64,000 nucleotides of DNA from Roseibium alexandrii DFL-11 (GTDB lineage Bacteria; Pseudomonadota; Alphaproteobacteria; Rhizobiales; Stappiaceae), in contig NZ_CM011002.1 in assembly GCF_000158095.2 (NCBI RefSeq), positions 487,541 through 551,540 of the forward strand. The letters are read 5' to 3'. Shown here piece by piece: positions 1 through 7,975 of this stretch. The stretch's first letter is position 1; the number at the start of each line of letters is the position of its first letter. The notes below the pieces were generated by a model, which was not told the DNA's origin, did no database searches, and was given only the letters and a program-made list of their open reading frames with translations. A program made the position numbers and the translations under genes.

Positions 1-1
1 C

Positions 2-82
2 CGCCCCGTTTATGACATAGACCCGAAATCAGTTCGGTTCATGTTGCTGTCGCGTCGGGGCCTTCTGCCAAAGCAGAGATAA
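2..82 (+). CDS. C-terminal tail of an unidentified protein (cut by window start)
   Basis: Only this + frame is open from the left edge. It gives 26 codons and stops at TAA (80-82). The tail is basic, ending in several Arg/Lys residues. By position it could be the end of the substrate-binding protein that dipeptide-type ABC operons usually place before the first permease, but the residues themselves do not identify it. The 76 bases to the permease start show no clear terminator. Confidence 0.35.
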   Translation, partial: RPVYDIDPKSVRFMLLSRRGLLPKQR

Positions 83-158
83 TAACGCTGACAAGGGGCG
101 CCTGACTGCCGTCCGGACACTTTATTTGAGGTCCGGGCTTCCTGTTCTGGAGGGACAA

Positions 159-1115
159 ATGGGGGACATCCTACAGCTGGTCCTAAAGAGACTTGGCTTA
201 GGTTTGGTCACGCTTCTCGTGGTTTCAATCCTGATATTCTTCGCGGTCGAGCTGCTACCTGGCGATATCGCACAGGCCGTTTTGGGTCAGGGGGCAACGC
301 CCGAAACCGTTGCAGCGCTTCGCGATAAGCTTGGCCTCGATCAACCGGCCATCTTTCGCTATTTCCAATGGCTTGGCGGCGCTTTGACGGGCGACTTTGG
401 TGTCTCGCTGGTATCCGGCGTCAGCGTTGGGGACGCAATCGGCGAAAGGTTTGTGAACACTCTTTTCCTGGCGACCTATGCAGCCGTTATCGCCGTGCCG
501 ATCTCCATAATTCTCGGAGTGATCGTTGCCTTGCTGCGCAATACCCTGTTCGACCGGGTTGCGAATGTCGCGACGCTGACCTCGATTTCTTCTCCAGAAT
601 TCTTCCTCGGATATATTCTGATCCTGTATCTGGCGGTAAAAACCCAGTATTTCCCTGCAATTGCAAGCATTAGCCCCGACATGACCTTCGGCGAATTGTT
701 ACATCGCACTTTCCTGCCGGCGTTGACGCTGGTGCTTGTGGTCACTGCACACATGATGCGGATGACCCGGGCGGCAATTATCAACCTGCTCGCCTCACCC
801 TACATCGAGATGGCACGGTTAAAGGGTGTCCCGCCCTGGAAAATTATCGTGAAACATGCGTTGCCAAATGCTTGGGCACCGATCATCAACGTCGTGGCAC
901 TCAACCTTGCCTACCTCATAACCGGTGTTGTTCTGGTCGAGGTCGTTTTTGTCTATCCCGGGATCGGTCAGCTGCTGGTGGACGCGGTGGCCAAACGCGA
1001 CTTCCCCATTGTTCAGGCATGTTGTCTGATTTTCGCTGCAACCTTCATCCTGCTCAACCTGGCAGCCGATGTGGGAGCAATCCTGACCAATCCGCGTTTG
1101 CGGCATCCGAAGTGA
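159..1115 (+). CDS. ABC transporter permease, DppB/OppB type
   Basis: Inner-membrane permease of a peptide/nickel-class ABC importer, 318 aa. I start it at ATG 159, which follows a strong GGAGGGA Shine-Dalgarno site; an in-frame TTG at 126 lacks one. It has an N-terminal membrane helix, the LPGD motif after it, and several further hydrophobic segments. The cytoplasmic EAA loop around residues 215-240 (ARLKGVPPW...HALPNA) contacts the ATPase. The second permease follows after 10 bases. The family handles di/oligopeptides but also opines and other small nitrogen compounds. The neighbouring catabolic genes suggest an N-methylated or amide substrate (inference). Confidence 0.9.
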   Translation: MGDILQLVLKRLGLGLVTLLVVSILIFFAVELLPGDIAQAVLGQGATPETVAALRDKLGLDQPAIFRYFQWLGGALTGDFGVSLVSGVSVGDAIGERFVNTLFLATYAAVIAVPISIILGVIVALLRNTLFDRVANVATLTSISSPEFFLGYILILYLAVKTQYFPAIASISPDMTFGELLHRTFLPALTLVLVVTAHMMRMTRAAIINLLASPYIEMARLKGVPPWKIIVKHALPNAWAPIINVVALNLAYLITGVVLVEVVFVYPGIGQLLVDAVAKRDFPIVQACCLIFAATFILLNLAADVGAILTNPRLRHPK

Positions 1116-1125
1116 GGGCAGCGAA

Positions 1126-2190
1126 ATGAGTACATTTGTTATTGCTTACTATGCGCTGCTGATCGGCGGGTCCTGCCTGGCGGCGTATTTCAAGAAACGC
1201 GAGCTGTTCCTGCTGATTTTCTCCCTGACCCTGGTATCTTTCGTGATGGGGATCATCGGTGGGGTCGGCGCTCTGCGGTTTGTCACCATAGCCGCCGGGA
1301 TTTTGGCCTTGGCGGCCGGGACATCCTATGCCTTCCGGGAGTTTCTTATCATCATCGCACCCGAAGGTGTTGCCAAGGAGCTGAGAACGGCTCCGCTGAC
1401 TGCTGCTTTCGGCATGTTCGTAATCTTCACCTATGCGATTGCAGGGATTTTCGCGCCAGTCATTGCGCCGTTCGGCGAGGCGGAAATCATTTCGTCGGCT
1501 TTCGCGCCTGCGGACGAAAACATGCTTTTGGGAGCCGACCAGTTGGGGCGTGATATGTTTAGCCGCATCATCTACGGTGCGCGAAACTCCGTCGGATTGG
1601 CGCTGGTTGCAACAACACTGGCGTTCGTCATGGGTGCCTTTGCCGGACTTATGGCCGCGACCAAAGGCGGCTGGTTCGATCAGTTCATGGGCCGCTTTGC
1701 CGATGTCATCATGTCGGTGCCGTCGCTGGTTTTCGCGCTCTTGATGCTGAGTATCTTTGGCACCAACCTGATTGTTATCGTCATTGTCGTTGCGGTCATC
1801 TATTCGCCGCGGGTTTTCCGGCTGACGCGGGCCGTTGCCGGGAACGTGGTGGTGATGGATTACATCGAGGCGGCAAAGCTCAGGGGAGAAGGTAACTGGT
1901 ACTTGATCCGCAAGGAGATCCTGCCCAACTCGACGGCGCCGCTGATTGCCGAATTCGGCCTGGAATTCTGCTTCGTGTTCCTTCTGATCGCTGGTCTCTC
2001 TTTCCTCGGCCTGGGCATTCAACCACCAACCGCTGACTGGGGATCTATGGTGCGTGAGAACGCGACCCTGATTTCCTTCGGTGAACTGACTCCGCTAATT
2101 CCGGCGGCCGCGATTGCGCTGCTAACGGTTGCGGTCAACTTTGTCGTCGACTGGATGCTGTTCCGGTCCTCTGGTCTGAAGGAGGTTTGA
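1126..2190 (+). CDS. ABC transporter permease, DppC/OppC type
   Basis: Second inner-membrane permease of the importer, 354 aa, longer than the usual 280-300. The extra length is N-terminal: residues 1-85 add about three hydrophobic segments before the normal OppC start. The canonical part has the LGADQLGRDMFSRIIYG segment near residue 138 and the EAA loop (AAKLRGEGNWYLIRKEILPN) around residue 250. It pairs with the upstream permease. Its stop lies three bases before the probable GTG start of the ATPase, so translation is probably coupled. Confidence 0.9.
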   Translation: MSTFVIAYYALLIGGSCLAAYFKKRELFLLIFSLTLVSFVMGIIGGVGALRFVTIAAGILALAAGTSYAFREFLIIIAPEGVAKELRTAPLTAAFGMFVIFTYAIAGIFAPVIAPFGEAEIISSAFAPADENMLLGADQLGRDMFSRIIYGARNSVGLALVATTLAFVMGAFAGLMAATKGGWFDQFMGRFADVIMSVPSLVFALLMLSIFGTNLIVIVIVVAVIYSPRVFRLTRAVAGNVVVMDYIEAAKLRGEGNWYLIRKEILPNSTAPLIAEFGLEFCFVFLLIAGLSFLGLGIQPPTADWGSMVRENATLISFGELTPLIPAAAIALLTVAVNFVVDWMLFRSSGLKEV

Positions 2191-2192
2191 TC

Positions 2193-3845
2193 GTGGTTCC
2201 CAAGAAAGACGTACTTCTGGAAATCAAGGACCTTCGCATAGAAGGCTATTCCGACGAAAAATGGCTTGAGATTGTCCATGGGGTGGATCTGACCCTTCAC
2301 AAGGGTGAAGTCCTTGGTCTCATCGGCGAATCTGGGGCTGGCAAGTCCACCATTGGCCTCGCCTCGATGGGCTTTGCCCGGGACGGCTGCCGGATCTCCG
2401 GCGGATCGATTGAATTCGACGGTATGGAGCTGACCACCACACCGGAATCTGCCCTGCGCGCCCTGCGCGGGTCACGGATTGCCTATGTGGCCCAGTCTGC
2501 GGCAGCGTCCTTCAACCCGTCTCATAAAATTATTGACCAGCACACGGAAGCGCCGATCCAGTACCGGATCCAGAAACGGGTTGAGGCGCAGGAAGATGCA
2601 ATGCAGCTTTACGAGCGGCTGCGTCTGCCAAATCCCGACGAAATCGGGTTCCGGTATCCGCATCAGGTATCCGGTGGCCAATTGCAACGGGCCATGACGG
2701 CCATGGCCATGGCGTGCCGGCCGGACCTGATCATTTTTGACGAACCAACAACTGCGCTGGATGTGACCACGCAGATCGAGGTTCTGGCGGCGATCCGCGA
2801 CATTGTTGATCAGTTCAACACCGCTGCGATCTACATCACCCACGATCTGGCCGTTGTGGCGCAAATGGCAGACACCATCAAGGTGCTCCTAAAGGGTGAG
2901 GAAGTCGAGGAAGCGCCCACCGCGCAAATGCTGGATTCGCCCAAGGAGGACTACACCAAGAGCCTTTGGGCCGTGCGCAGTTTCAAGCGACCCCAAAAAC
3001 AGCGTCCAGCGGGTGCCGACGCCATCCCGGTCATATCGGTTCAGGGCATTGACGCAGCTTATGGAAAGACCAAGGTTCTGGACGACGTGTCGTTTGACAT
3101 CTATCCCGGCATGACCGTCGCCGTTGTGGGTGAGTCTGGCTCGGGCAAATCAACGACGGCCCGCTGTATCACCGGCCTTTTGCCCCCGACCAAGGGACAA
3201 ATTCTGTTCAATGGCGAAGCGTTGCCGCCGCGCTATCAGGACCGCTCGAAAGAACAGCTTCGCCAAGCCCAGATGATTTATCAGATGGCGGATACGGCCT
3301 TGAATCCGAAAATCCGAATTTGCGACATTATCGGGCGTCCTGCACAGTTCTACAGTGGTCTTCACGGCACAGCACTCAAAAGCCGCGTTGATGAACTTCT
3401 CGACCTGATCGAACTCGACCCGGCCAAATTCTACAATCGCTATCCGCCCGAATTGTCAGGCGGCCAGAAGCAGCGGGTGGGTATCGCCCGGGCTCTTGCG
3501 GCCGATCCCAAATTCATTATCTGCGATGAGGTGACCAGCGCGCTTGACCAGCTTGTTGCCGAAGGGATCCTTAAGCTGCTTGACCGGCTGCAGCAGGAAT
3601 TCAACCTCGCTTACATGTTCATCACGCATGACCTGGCGACAGTCCGGTCGATTGCTGACGAGGTGGTGGTCATGCAGAGGGGCAAGGTAGTCGAACAGGG
3701 TCCGAAAGACGAAATGTTCACGCCACCGCACCATCCCTACACGGATCTGCTCTTGTCGTCGGTTCCGGAAATGGACCCGAATTGGCTGACCACTCTGCTA
3801 GACGAGCGCGGAACGGATGCTATCGGTGAAGCGGCCAATGTCTGA
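2193..3845 (+). CDS. Fused double ABC ATPase (DppD-DppF type)
   Basis: ATP-binding component, 550 aa, with two complete nucleotide-binding domains on one chain. Each has a Walker A (GESGAGKST near 46, GESGSGKST near 312), a signature (VSGGQLQR, LSGGQKQR) and a Walker B (IIFDEPTTALD, IICDEVTSALD). Fusion of DppD and DppF is common in alphaproteobacteria. I prefer GTG 2193, seven bases after AAGGAGG; the in-frame TTG at 2187 sits too close to that site. A 12-bp hairpin follows the stop. No binding-protein gene is visible in the window, so that component must lie upstream or elsewhere. Confidence 0.93.
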   Translation: MVPKKDVLLEIKDLRIEGYSDEKWLEIVHGVDLTLHKGEVLGLIGESGAGKSTIGLASMGFARDGCRISGGSIEFDGMELTTTPESALRALRGSRIAYVAQSAAASFNPSHKIIDQHTEAPIQYRIQKRVEAQEDAMQLYERLRLPNPDEIGFRYPHQVSGGQLQRAMTAMAMACRPDLIIFDEPTTALDVTTQIEVLAAIRDIVDQFNTAAIYITHDLAVVAQMADTIKVLLKGEEVEEAPTAQMLDSPKEDYTKSLWAVRSFKRPQKQRPAGADAIPVISVQGIDAAYGKTKVLDDVSFDIYPGMTVAVVGESGSGKSTTARCITGLLPPTKGQILFNGEALPPRYQDRSKEQLRQAQMIYQMADTALNPKIRICDIIGRPAQFYSGLHGTALKSRVDELLDLIELDPAKFYNRYPPELSGGQKQRVGIARALAADPKFIICDEVTSALDQLVAEGILKLLDRLQQEFNLAYMFITHDLATVRSIADEVVVMQRGKVVEQGPKDEMFTPPHHPYTDLLLSSVPEMDPNWLTTLLDERGTDAIGEAANV

Positions 3846-3876
3846 CCGGCGTGAAAACCGGCAAGCTTAAACGGAA

Positions 3877-3906
3877 ATACCCCGGAGCAGCTTTGCTCCG
3901 GGGTAT
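3877..3906. terminator. Hairpin between convergent genes
   Basis: Perfect 12-bp inverted repeat ATACCCCGGAGC / GCTCCGGGGTAT with a 6-base loop. It sits 31 bases after the ABC ATPase stop and 35 bases beyond the stop of the minus-strand microgene at 3942-4064. Neither side has a long T-run, so it may act as a weak bidirectional terminator or a 3'-end stabiliser. Confidence 0.65.
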
Positions 3907-3941
3907 CAAATAAATTATGGCGCAGGCTCGCAGTTTCCCGG

Positions 3942-4064
3942 TCAGCTGACCATCATGTAGCCGGACAGCACCATCGCACCGACGAGCAGCGCATAAACAC
4001 CGACCACGGCCTGCCAAGAGCCGCTGTGTTGCCTGTATTCGCGAATGAGATCATCCCGGGTCAT
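3942..4064 (-). CDS. 40-aa single-pass membrane microprotein
   Basis: Small gene of 40 codons on the minus strand. ATG (4062-4064) is preceded by GGAGA at good spacing. The product has a charged N-terminus (MTRDDLIREYRQ) and then one hydrophobic segment of about 20 residues (residues 19-38) with Gly and Ala, ending at TGA. This is the layout of small inner-membrane subunits. Length and design recall the tiny subunit IV of alphaproteobacterial aa3 oxidases, but I see no diagnostic motif, so function is unassigned. Its 3' end faces the shared hairpin at 3877-3906. Confidence 0.55.
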   Translation of the reverse strand: MTRDDLIREYRQHSGSWQAVVGVYALLVGAMVLSGYMMVS

Positions 4065-4344
4065 GCTCGTCTCCGATTCCACCCGTGTGCCTTAACTTGA
4101 ACTTTCGGCACATTTAGTCGACAGAAGTTAAGAATTCAATGTCCCAATCCATGAATCTCACCCATATTTCTGCATAGCAGATGTGTCCGGAAATGCGTCC
4201 TGCGCAGAGCCATGCGGGTGTAAGTCCGCCCTATTGAGATCATCATGCGCAGAAATAGCACGGCAGGGCGCGGATTGTTGTTATATATGAAGTGCGTGGG
4301 TGATCGGCGGCGGCATTGCCGAACCAGCTCTGAGATTATCATCC

Positions 4345-4370
4345 AGTGCGCAATGATGCAGTTGCGCACT
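4345..4370. repeat. Inverted repeat before the GntR gene
   Basis: Perfect 9-bp arms AGTGCGCAA / TTGCGCACT separated by 8 bases, ending 25 bases before the regulator's ATG. It could be an operator for autoregulation or an mRNA hairpin near the ribosome site. The rest of 4065-4395 shows no gene that I can support. Confidence 0.45.
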
Positions 4371-4395
4371 TACGGCCTATCAGTTCTGAGATTTG

Positions 4396-5097
4396 ATGGA
4401 ACCACTTTTGGCGCATTCCCCAACACCAGACAAGAAAACGATCTTTGAGACGTTGCGCAGGCGTATTTGTCTGCTGGACTATCAGCCCGGCGACAGTCTG
4501 AACGAACGCTTGTTGGCCGAGGAGTTCAGCGTTAGCAGGACACCTATGCGCGCCGTGTTGCAACGACTGGAATATGTCGGTCTCATTTCCAGTCAGCATG
4601 GCCGCGGAACGATCGTGACCTCGATTGACCTGAACGAAATGCGGGAGATCTACGCCCTCAGGATCAAACTTGCGGAAAGTATTGCGGATATGCCAACCCC
4701 GCAAATCGCGGTCGGATTGCACGAGGAGCTCAACAGTCTTGCCAGTGATACGGCCGCTCTTTTTGGGCGGCAGGACAAAAGAGCCTTTGGCGCGGTCAGC
4801 ATCCGGCTACACGATGCCATTCAGCTTCTGACGATCAACGAAATCCTACGCGATTTCTCCGATACGCTCTTCTATCAGTCAGCACGTTACTGGTTTTTGT
4901 TGTTGTCGCGCCTGGATTGGGACACCGAGGTGCAGGATATGTTGGACGAAGTCCGGTTAATTGCCAGATGCCTGGAGGCAGGGGATATCCCGGCCGCAGT
5001 GACGACACGGAAAGTCCATCTTTCCCTTGTTATGGCCCGGATCACAAAAATTGAGGACTTTCCGGATCTTCACTTGGAAGACCTGCAAGGCCGCTAA
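4396..5097 (+). CDS. GntR-family regulator, FadR/FCD subfamily
   Basis: Transcription factor of 233 aa. The N-terminal winged helix spans roughly residues 14-75, with the typical GDSLNERLLAEEFSVSRTPMRAVLQRLEYVGLI stretch in shortened form (..LNERLLAEEFSVSRTP..). An all-helical FCD effector domain follows to about residue 220. FCD domains usually hold a metal or small acid through Asp and three His; here I see HD near 140 and a His near 213 but not the full set, so effector binding may differ. ATG 4396 is chosen over TTG 4393. It sits between the importer and the hydrolase genes, and two TGGTATACCA-like sites lie just downstream, so it probably controls the catabolic operon. Confidence 0.88.
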   Translation: MEPLLAHSPTPDKKTIFETLRRRICLLDYQPGDSLNERLLAEEFSVSRTPMRAVLQRLEYVGLISSQHGRGTIVTSIDLNEMREIYALRIKLAESIADMPTPQIAVGLHEELNSLASDTAALFGRQDKRAFGAVSIRLHDAIQLLTINEILRDFSDTLFYQSARYWFLLLSRLDWDTEVQDMLDEVRLIARCLEAGDIPAAVTTRKVHLSLVMARITKIEDFPDLHLEDLQGR

Positions 5098-5190
5098 ACG
5101 GCAAATTTGGCTAGCTCACCAAAACCGAACTTTCCCAACGTCTCCAAGTCATGTTTCACAAACAGGTTACCTCGTCAGCCCGAGCTTTAT

Positions 5191-5200
5191 TGGTATACCA
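5191..5200. promoter_or_regulatory. GntR-type operator, site 1
   Basis: Perfect palindrome TGGTATACCA in the AT-rich gap between the regulator and the first hydrolase gene. It fits the GT-N3-AC core typical of FadR/FCD-subfamily operators. Its centre lies 72 bp from that of a second copy, close to seven helical turns. Confidence 0.6.
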
Positions 5201-5262
5201 TATGAGTTTGATATCAGCAAAATCGAGCGAAAGTTGCTTCTAAGATAAAGATTCTCTTGTAA

Positions 5263-5272
5263 AGGTATACCA
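5263..5272. promoter_or_regulatory. GntR-type operator, site 2
   Basis: AGGTATACCA, with core GGTATACC identical to site 1, lies 87 bases before the first hydrolase start. Two phased copies would let a dimeric regulator repress by covering the promoter or by looping. No strong -35/-10 pair stands out; TTGCTT (5234) with a poor -10 near 5257 is only a weak candidate. Confidence 0.6.
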
Positions 5273-5358
5273 ATTATGATCTCCTTTTAATGGAGAGGTC
5301 GAGTGATCTGATCTCCTGCGTCAGGCTGCATTGCGCGGTCAAAACCAAGGAAATCTGA

Positions 5359-6516
5359 ATGCTGGAACACGCCAAACAGACAACCGCGAACCTTCAGCAG
5401 CGTATGCGCGATGACGGGATCGAACTTGCCGTCTTCACGGATGAGAGTTCGATTGCCTACCTTGCCGGGTTCTGGGGCTATCTCGGGATTGAATTCGGCC
5501 GTCCGACGTTGCTGGTCGTGCGTGCCAACGACGCGCCGACAGTGATCACACCGCTCATGGAGAGCGAAATGGTCTCTGCAATGACCTGGGTCGAAGATAT
5601 TCAGGTCTGGGAGGACATCGGTCAGCGCACCTGGGGGCGGGCCTTGGCCGGAGCTATTGGCGCCGAACCAAATGAAATATGGATCGAACGGAACTCAATT
5701 CCGGCGGTTGTCCGCAATCATCTCGACGACACATATCCCGGCGTGCCGTTAAAGGATATTTCACCGGTTCTCGGCGCGCAGCGCACGATCAAGACACCGT
5801 TTGAGATCGGCATCATGAAGGAAGCCGGGCAGATCGCTGGTGCCATGATGGCGGCTGCGCATGACTCCCTTCGTGAAGGAGCGCGTGAATATGAATCGGC
5901 ACTCGCCGTAATCGAGGCAGGGTCGCGCAAAGCCGCAGGGTTCCTGACCGACCGCGGCTGGGATCGGTTCGTGTCACCCATGATCCACAATCTGCAGATC
6001 CTGCAGAGTGGTACCGAAACGTCCATGGTGCACCGGCGTGCCAATGTTCGAGCCTACCAGAAATACGATCCTGTCTATTTCTGTTTCTGCAATATGGCGC
6101 AGTTCAAGCAGTACAAGCTCGGTTTTGATCGGATGTTCCATATCGGCGACATCACCGATCAGGCGCGCGATGTTCAAGAGGCGGCGATTGCGGCTCAACA
6201 GGCGGCGATCGCAGCCATTCGTCCGGGCGTTTTGGCCGAAGACGTGGCTGCAGCGGCCAACGAAGTTTACCGCGAGCGCGGATACCAGACAGGATACCGG
6301 ACCGGGCGGTCCATTGGCGTAGCCTACCTGGAAGCGCCGGAACTGAAGGAGGGAGACAAAACCGTCCTGCAGCCCGGCATGACATTTGCTGTCGACGGGG
6401 GAATTTCGGTCGACGGCGTGACCGCGGGCCGCATCGGCGACTCGATTGTCGTTTCTGAGACAGGATCTGACTACATCACGGACTATCCCCGCCAAATCCT
6501 GTTGAGCCACCATTGA
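5359..6516 (+). CDS. Creatinase-like M24 hydrolase (first copy)
   Basis: Protein of 385 aa with the two-domain creatinase/prolidase build: an N-terminal creatinase_N domain (about 10-140) and a C-terminal pita-bread domain (about 150-380). The five metal ligands of M24 aminopeptidases are not kept: the usual GHG.G His is Arg (GYRTGRSIG, near 316), and the two late Glu are Asp345 (FAVDGG) and Gly360. The segment QSGTETSMVH (216-225) resembles, from memory, the creatinase stretch holding its catalytic His232, so His225 may be the general base. That favours a metal-free C-N hydrolase rather than an aminopeptidase. AAGGA precedes the ATG by seven bases. Confidence 0.82.
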   Translation: MLEHAKQTTANLQQRMRDDGIELAVFTDESSIAYLAGFWGYLGIEFGRPTLLVVRANDAPTVITPLMESEMVSAMTWVEDIQVWEDIGQRTWGRALAGAIGAEPNEIWIERNSIPAVVRNHLDDTYPGVPLKDISPVLGAQRTIKTPFEIGIMKEAGQIAGAMMAAAHDSLREGAREYESALAVIEAGSRKAAGFLTDRGWDRFVSPMIHNLQILQSGTETSMVHRRANVRAYQKYDPVYFCFCNMAQFKQYKLGFDRMFHIGDITDQARDVQEAAIAAQQAAIAAIRPGVLAEDVAAAANEVYRERGYQTGYRTGRSIGVAYLEAPELKEGDKTVLQPGMTFAVDGGISVDGVTAGRIGDSIVVSETGSDYITDYPRQILLSHH

Positions 6517-6559
6517 AATGCCATAGCTCCTTTAGGGCGGCGGTCAGGGAAGTGTTTCA

Positions 6560-7711
6560 ATGTCCATTCGTCATCCGTTTCCGCAAGAAGAACTCGCCCG
6601 GCGTGTCGCCCGAGCCTGCGCGGCTTTGTCCGTCAACGGATTGGACGGCATACTCATTTCTGTGCCTGAAAGCATCTATTGGCTGACAGGTCTGGACCAT
6701 TGGGGTTTTTTTGCCGCCCATGTGTTGGTGGTCAACCGCAACGGCGAGATGGCCTTGGTCTGCCGTGCAATGGAGCAGATCACAGTCGATAATCAGGTGC
6801 GCAACGCAGCCTTTTACGGTCACAAGGATCATGAGGAACTTTCGGATTATGTCCTAAAAGCCATGGCCGATCTCGGGTTGAAGGGCGGCAGGGTCGGGAT
6901 TGAAAAGCGCAGCCTGTTTCTAACGCCACGCCACGCGGAGCGGATCCAGGAAGGTGATGCCGACTGGGTCGATGCGTCCGGCATCGTTGATAATCTGCGG
7001 CAGGTGCAATCGCCTTTGGAGATGGACTACACCCGCAAGGCCGCCCGTGCCGCTGATCTCGGGACTCTCGCCGCTATAGAGACCGTCCGGGACGGGGCCA
7101 GCGACTATGAAATCGCAGCGGCCTATCACAATCGGATGATCCTGGAGGGCAGTGAATATCCGGGTTTCGGTCCGTTCATCCGGCCGACCACCCGCCTGGG
7201 TGAAGAGCATACGACCTGGCGCGGCGACGTGTTTCACCGGGGTGATGCAGTGTTCTTGGAAACCTGCGCGGCCTATCGCAAGTATCAGGCCCCCATGGGA
7301 CGGCTGGTTTATGTCGGCAGCGCACCAGCGGGTGCCGAGAAGTCTGCGGAGCTTGCCATTAAGGGCATGCAGGCCATCTGCGCAGCTTTGAAGCCCGGTG
7401 GTAAGGCAGGTGATGCGTATGCGGCATGGCGTGAAGTCGCCGCTTCTGCGGGCCTGCATGACTACGAACGGCACCATTGCGGCTATTTGGTCGGGATCGG
7501 CTTTCCGCCCAGCTGGACCGGCGGATCAATGGTCACATCCCTCTTCCCGGGGTCGGAGCGGATCCTGGAAGCCGGCATGGTGTTCCACGCGCACAGTTGG
7601 TTCACCAACACCGGTGTCGTGGACTACTTCATATCCAACACCGTTCTGCTCACCGAAAACGGTGCGGAGATCCTGACTAATAAGACACCGGAGACCCTGA
7701 TGATCCGCTGA
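6560..7711 (+). CDS. Creatinase/ectoine-hydrolase-like M24 protein (second copy)
   Basis: Protein of 383 aa with the same two-domain fold, 43 bases after the first copy and with AGGGAAG before its ATG. The late segment AGMVFHAHSW, with His343 where aminopeptidases have Glu, and HHCGYLVGIGFPP (305-317) recall, from memory, the DoeA/EutD ectoine-hydrolase clade. Metal ligands are again incomplete (Glu234 for the first Asp, no second Asp). The two copies are diverged paralogues and may act on successive substrates or form a mixed dimer. Substrate is unknown; the sarcosine oxidase downstream suggests an N-methyl compound (inference). Confidence 0.82.
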   Translation: MSIRHPFPQEELARRVARACAALSVNGLDGILISVPESIYWLTGLDHWGFFAAHVLVVNRNGEMALVCRAMEQITVDNQVRNAAFYGHKDHEELSDYVLKAMADLGLKGGRVGIEKRSLFLTPRHAERIQEGDADWVDASGIVDNLRQVQSPLEMDYTRKAARAADLGTLAAIETVRDGASDYEIAAAYHNRMILEGSEYPGFGPFIRPTTRLGEEHTTWRGDVFHRGDAVFLETCAAYRKYQAPMGRLVYVGSAPAGAEKSAELAIKGMQAICAALKPGGKAGDAYAAWREVAASAGLHDYERHHCGYLVGIGFPPSWTGGSMVTSLFPGSERILEAGMVFHAHSWFTNTGVVDYFISNTVLLTENGAEILTNKTPETLMIR

Positions 7712-7766
7712 CCCTTCGCCGAAACTCGGGCGAAAATGCCTGTGCCAGACAAGTGAGAAAGCAGAA

Positions 7767-7970
7767 ATGAAACCGCTTCAAAAGCCGACGTTGACCGGGA
7801 TATGTGATCAAATGGCCAGTCACGATTGGACAGAAGCCGAACTCGACGAACTGGTCGATCCGAAGCTCGGTATCATTACGGGGTTTCAGGAGGTGCTTGA
7901 GGATCTGGAGGTCCTGCGCCAGGTCGATCTGGGTGCGACCCCTCCGGCGCTCTCCGTGCAGAAGCGATAA
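7767..7970 (+). CDS. Small GatC/AtzG-like amidase partner
   Basis: Acidic 67-aa protein ending five bases before the amidase start. Its helical C-terminal part (GFQEVLEDLEVLRQVDLG) resembles the LR-D stretch of GatC and of AtzG-type subunits, which wrap around an amidase-signature enzyme. AtzG is about this size and is encoded directly before AtzE in cyanuric-acid degradation. No enzyme motif is present. I infer a stabilising or active-site-shaping subunit for the following amidase. The similarity is by eye and would need a profile search. Confidence 0.6.
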   Translation: MKPLQKPTLTGICDQMASHDWTEAELDELVDPKLGIITGFQEVLEDLEVLRQVDLGATPPALSVQKR

Positions 7971-7975
7971 CGTGC

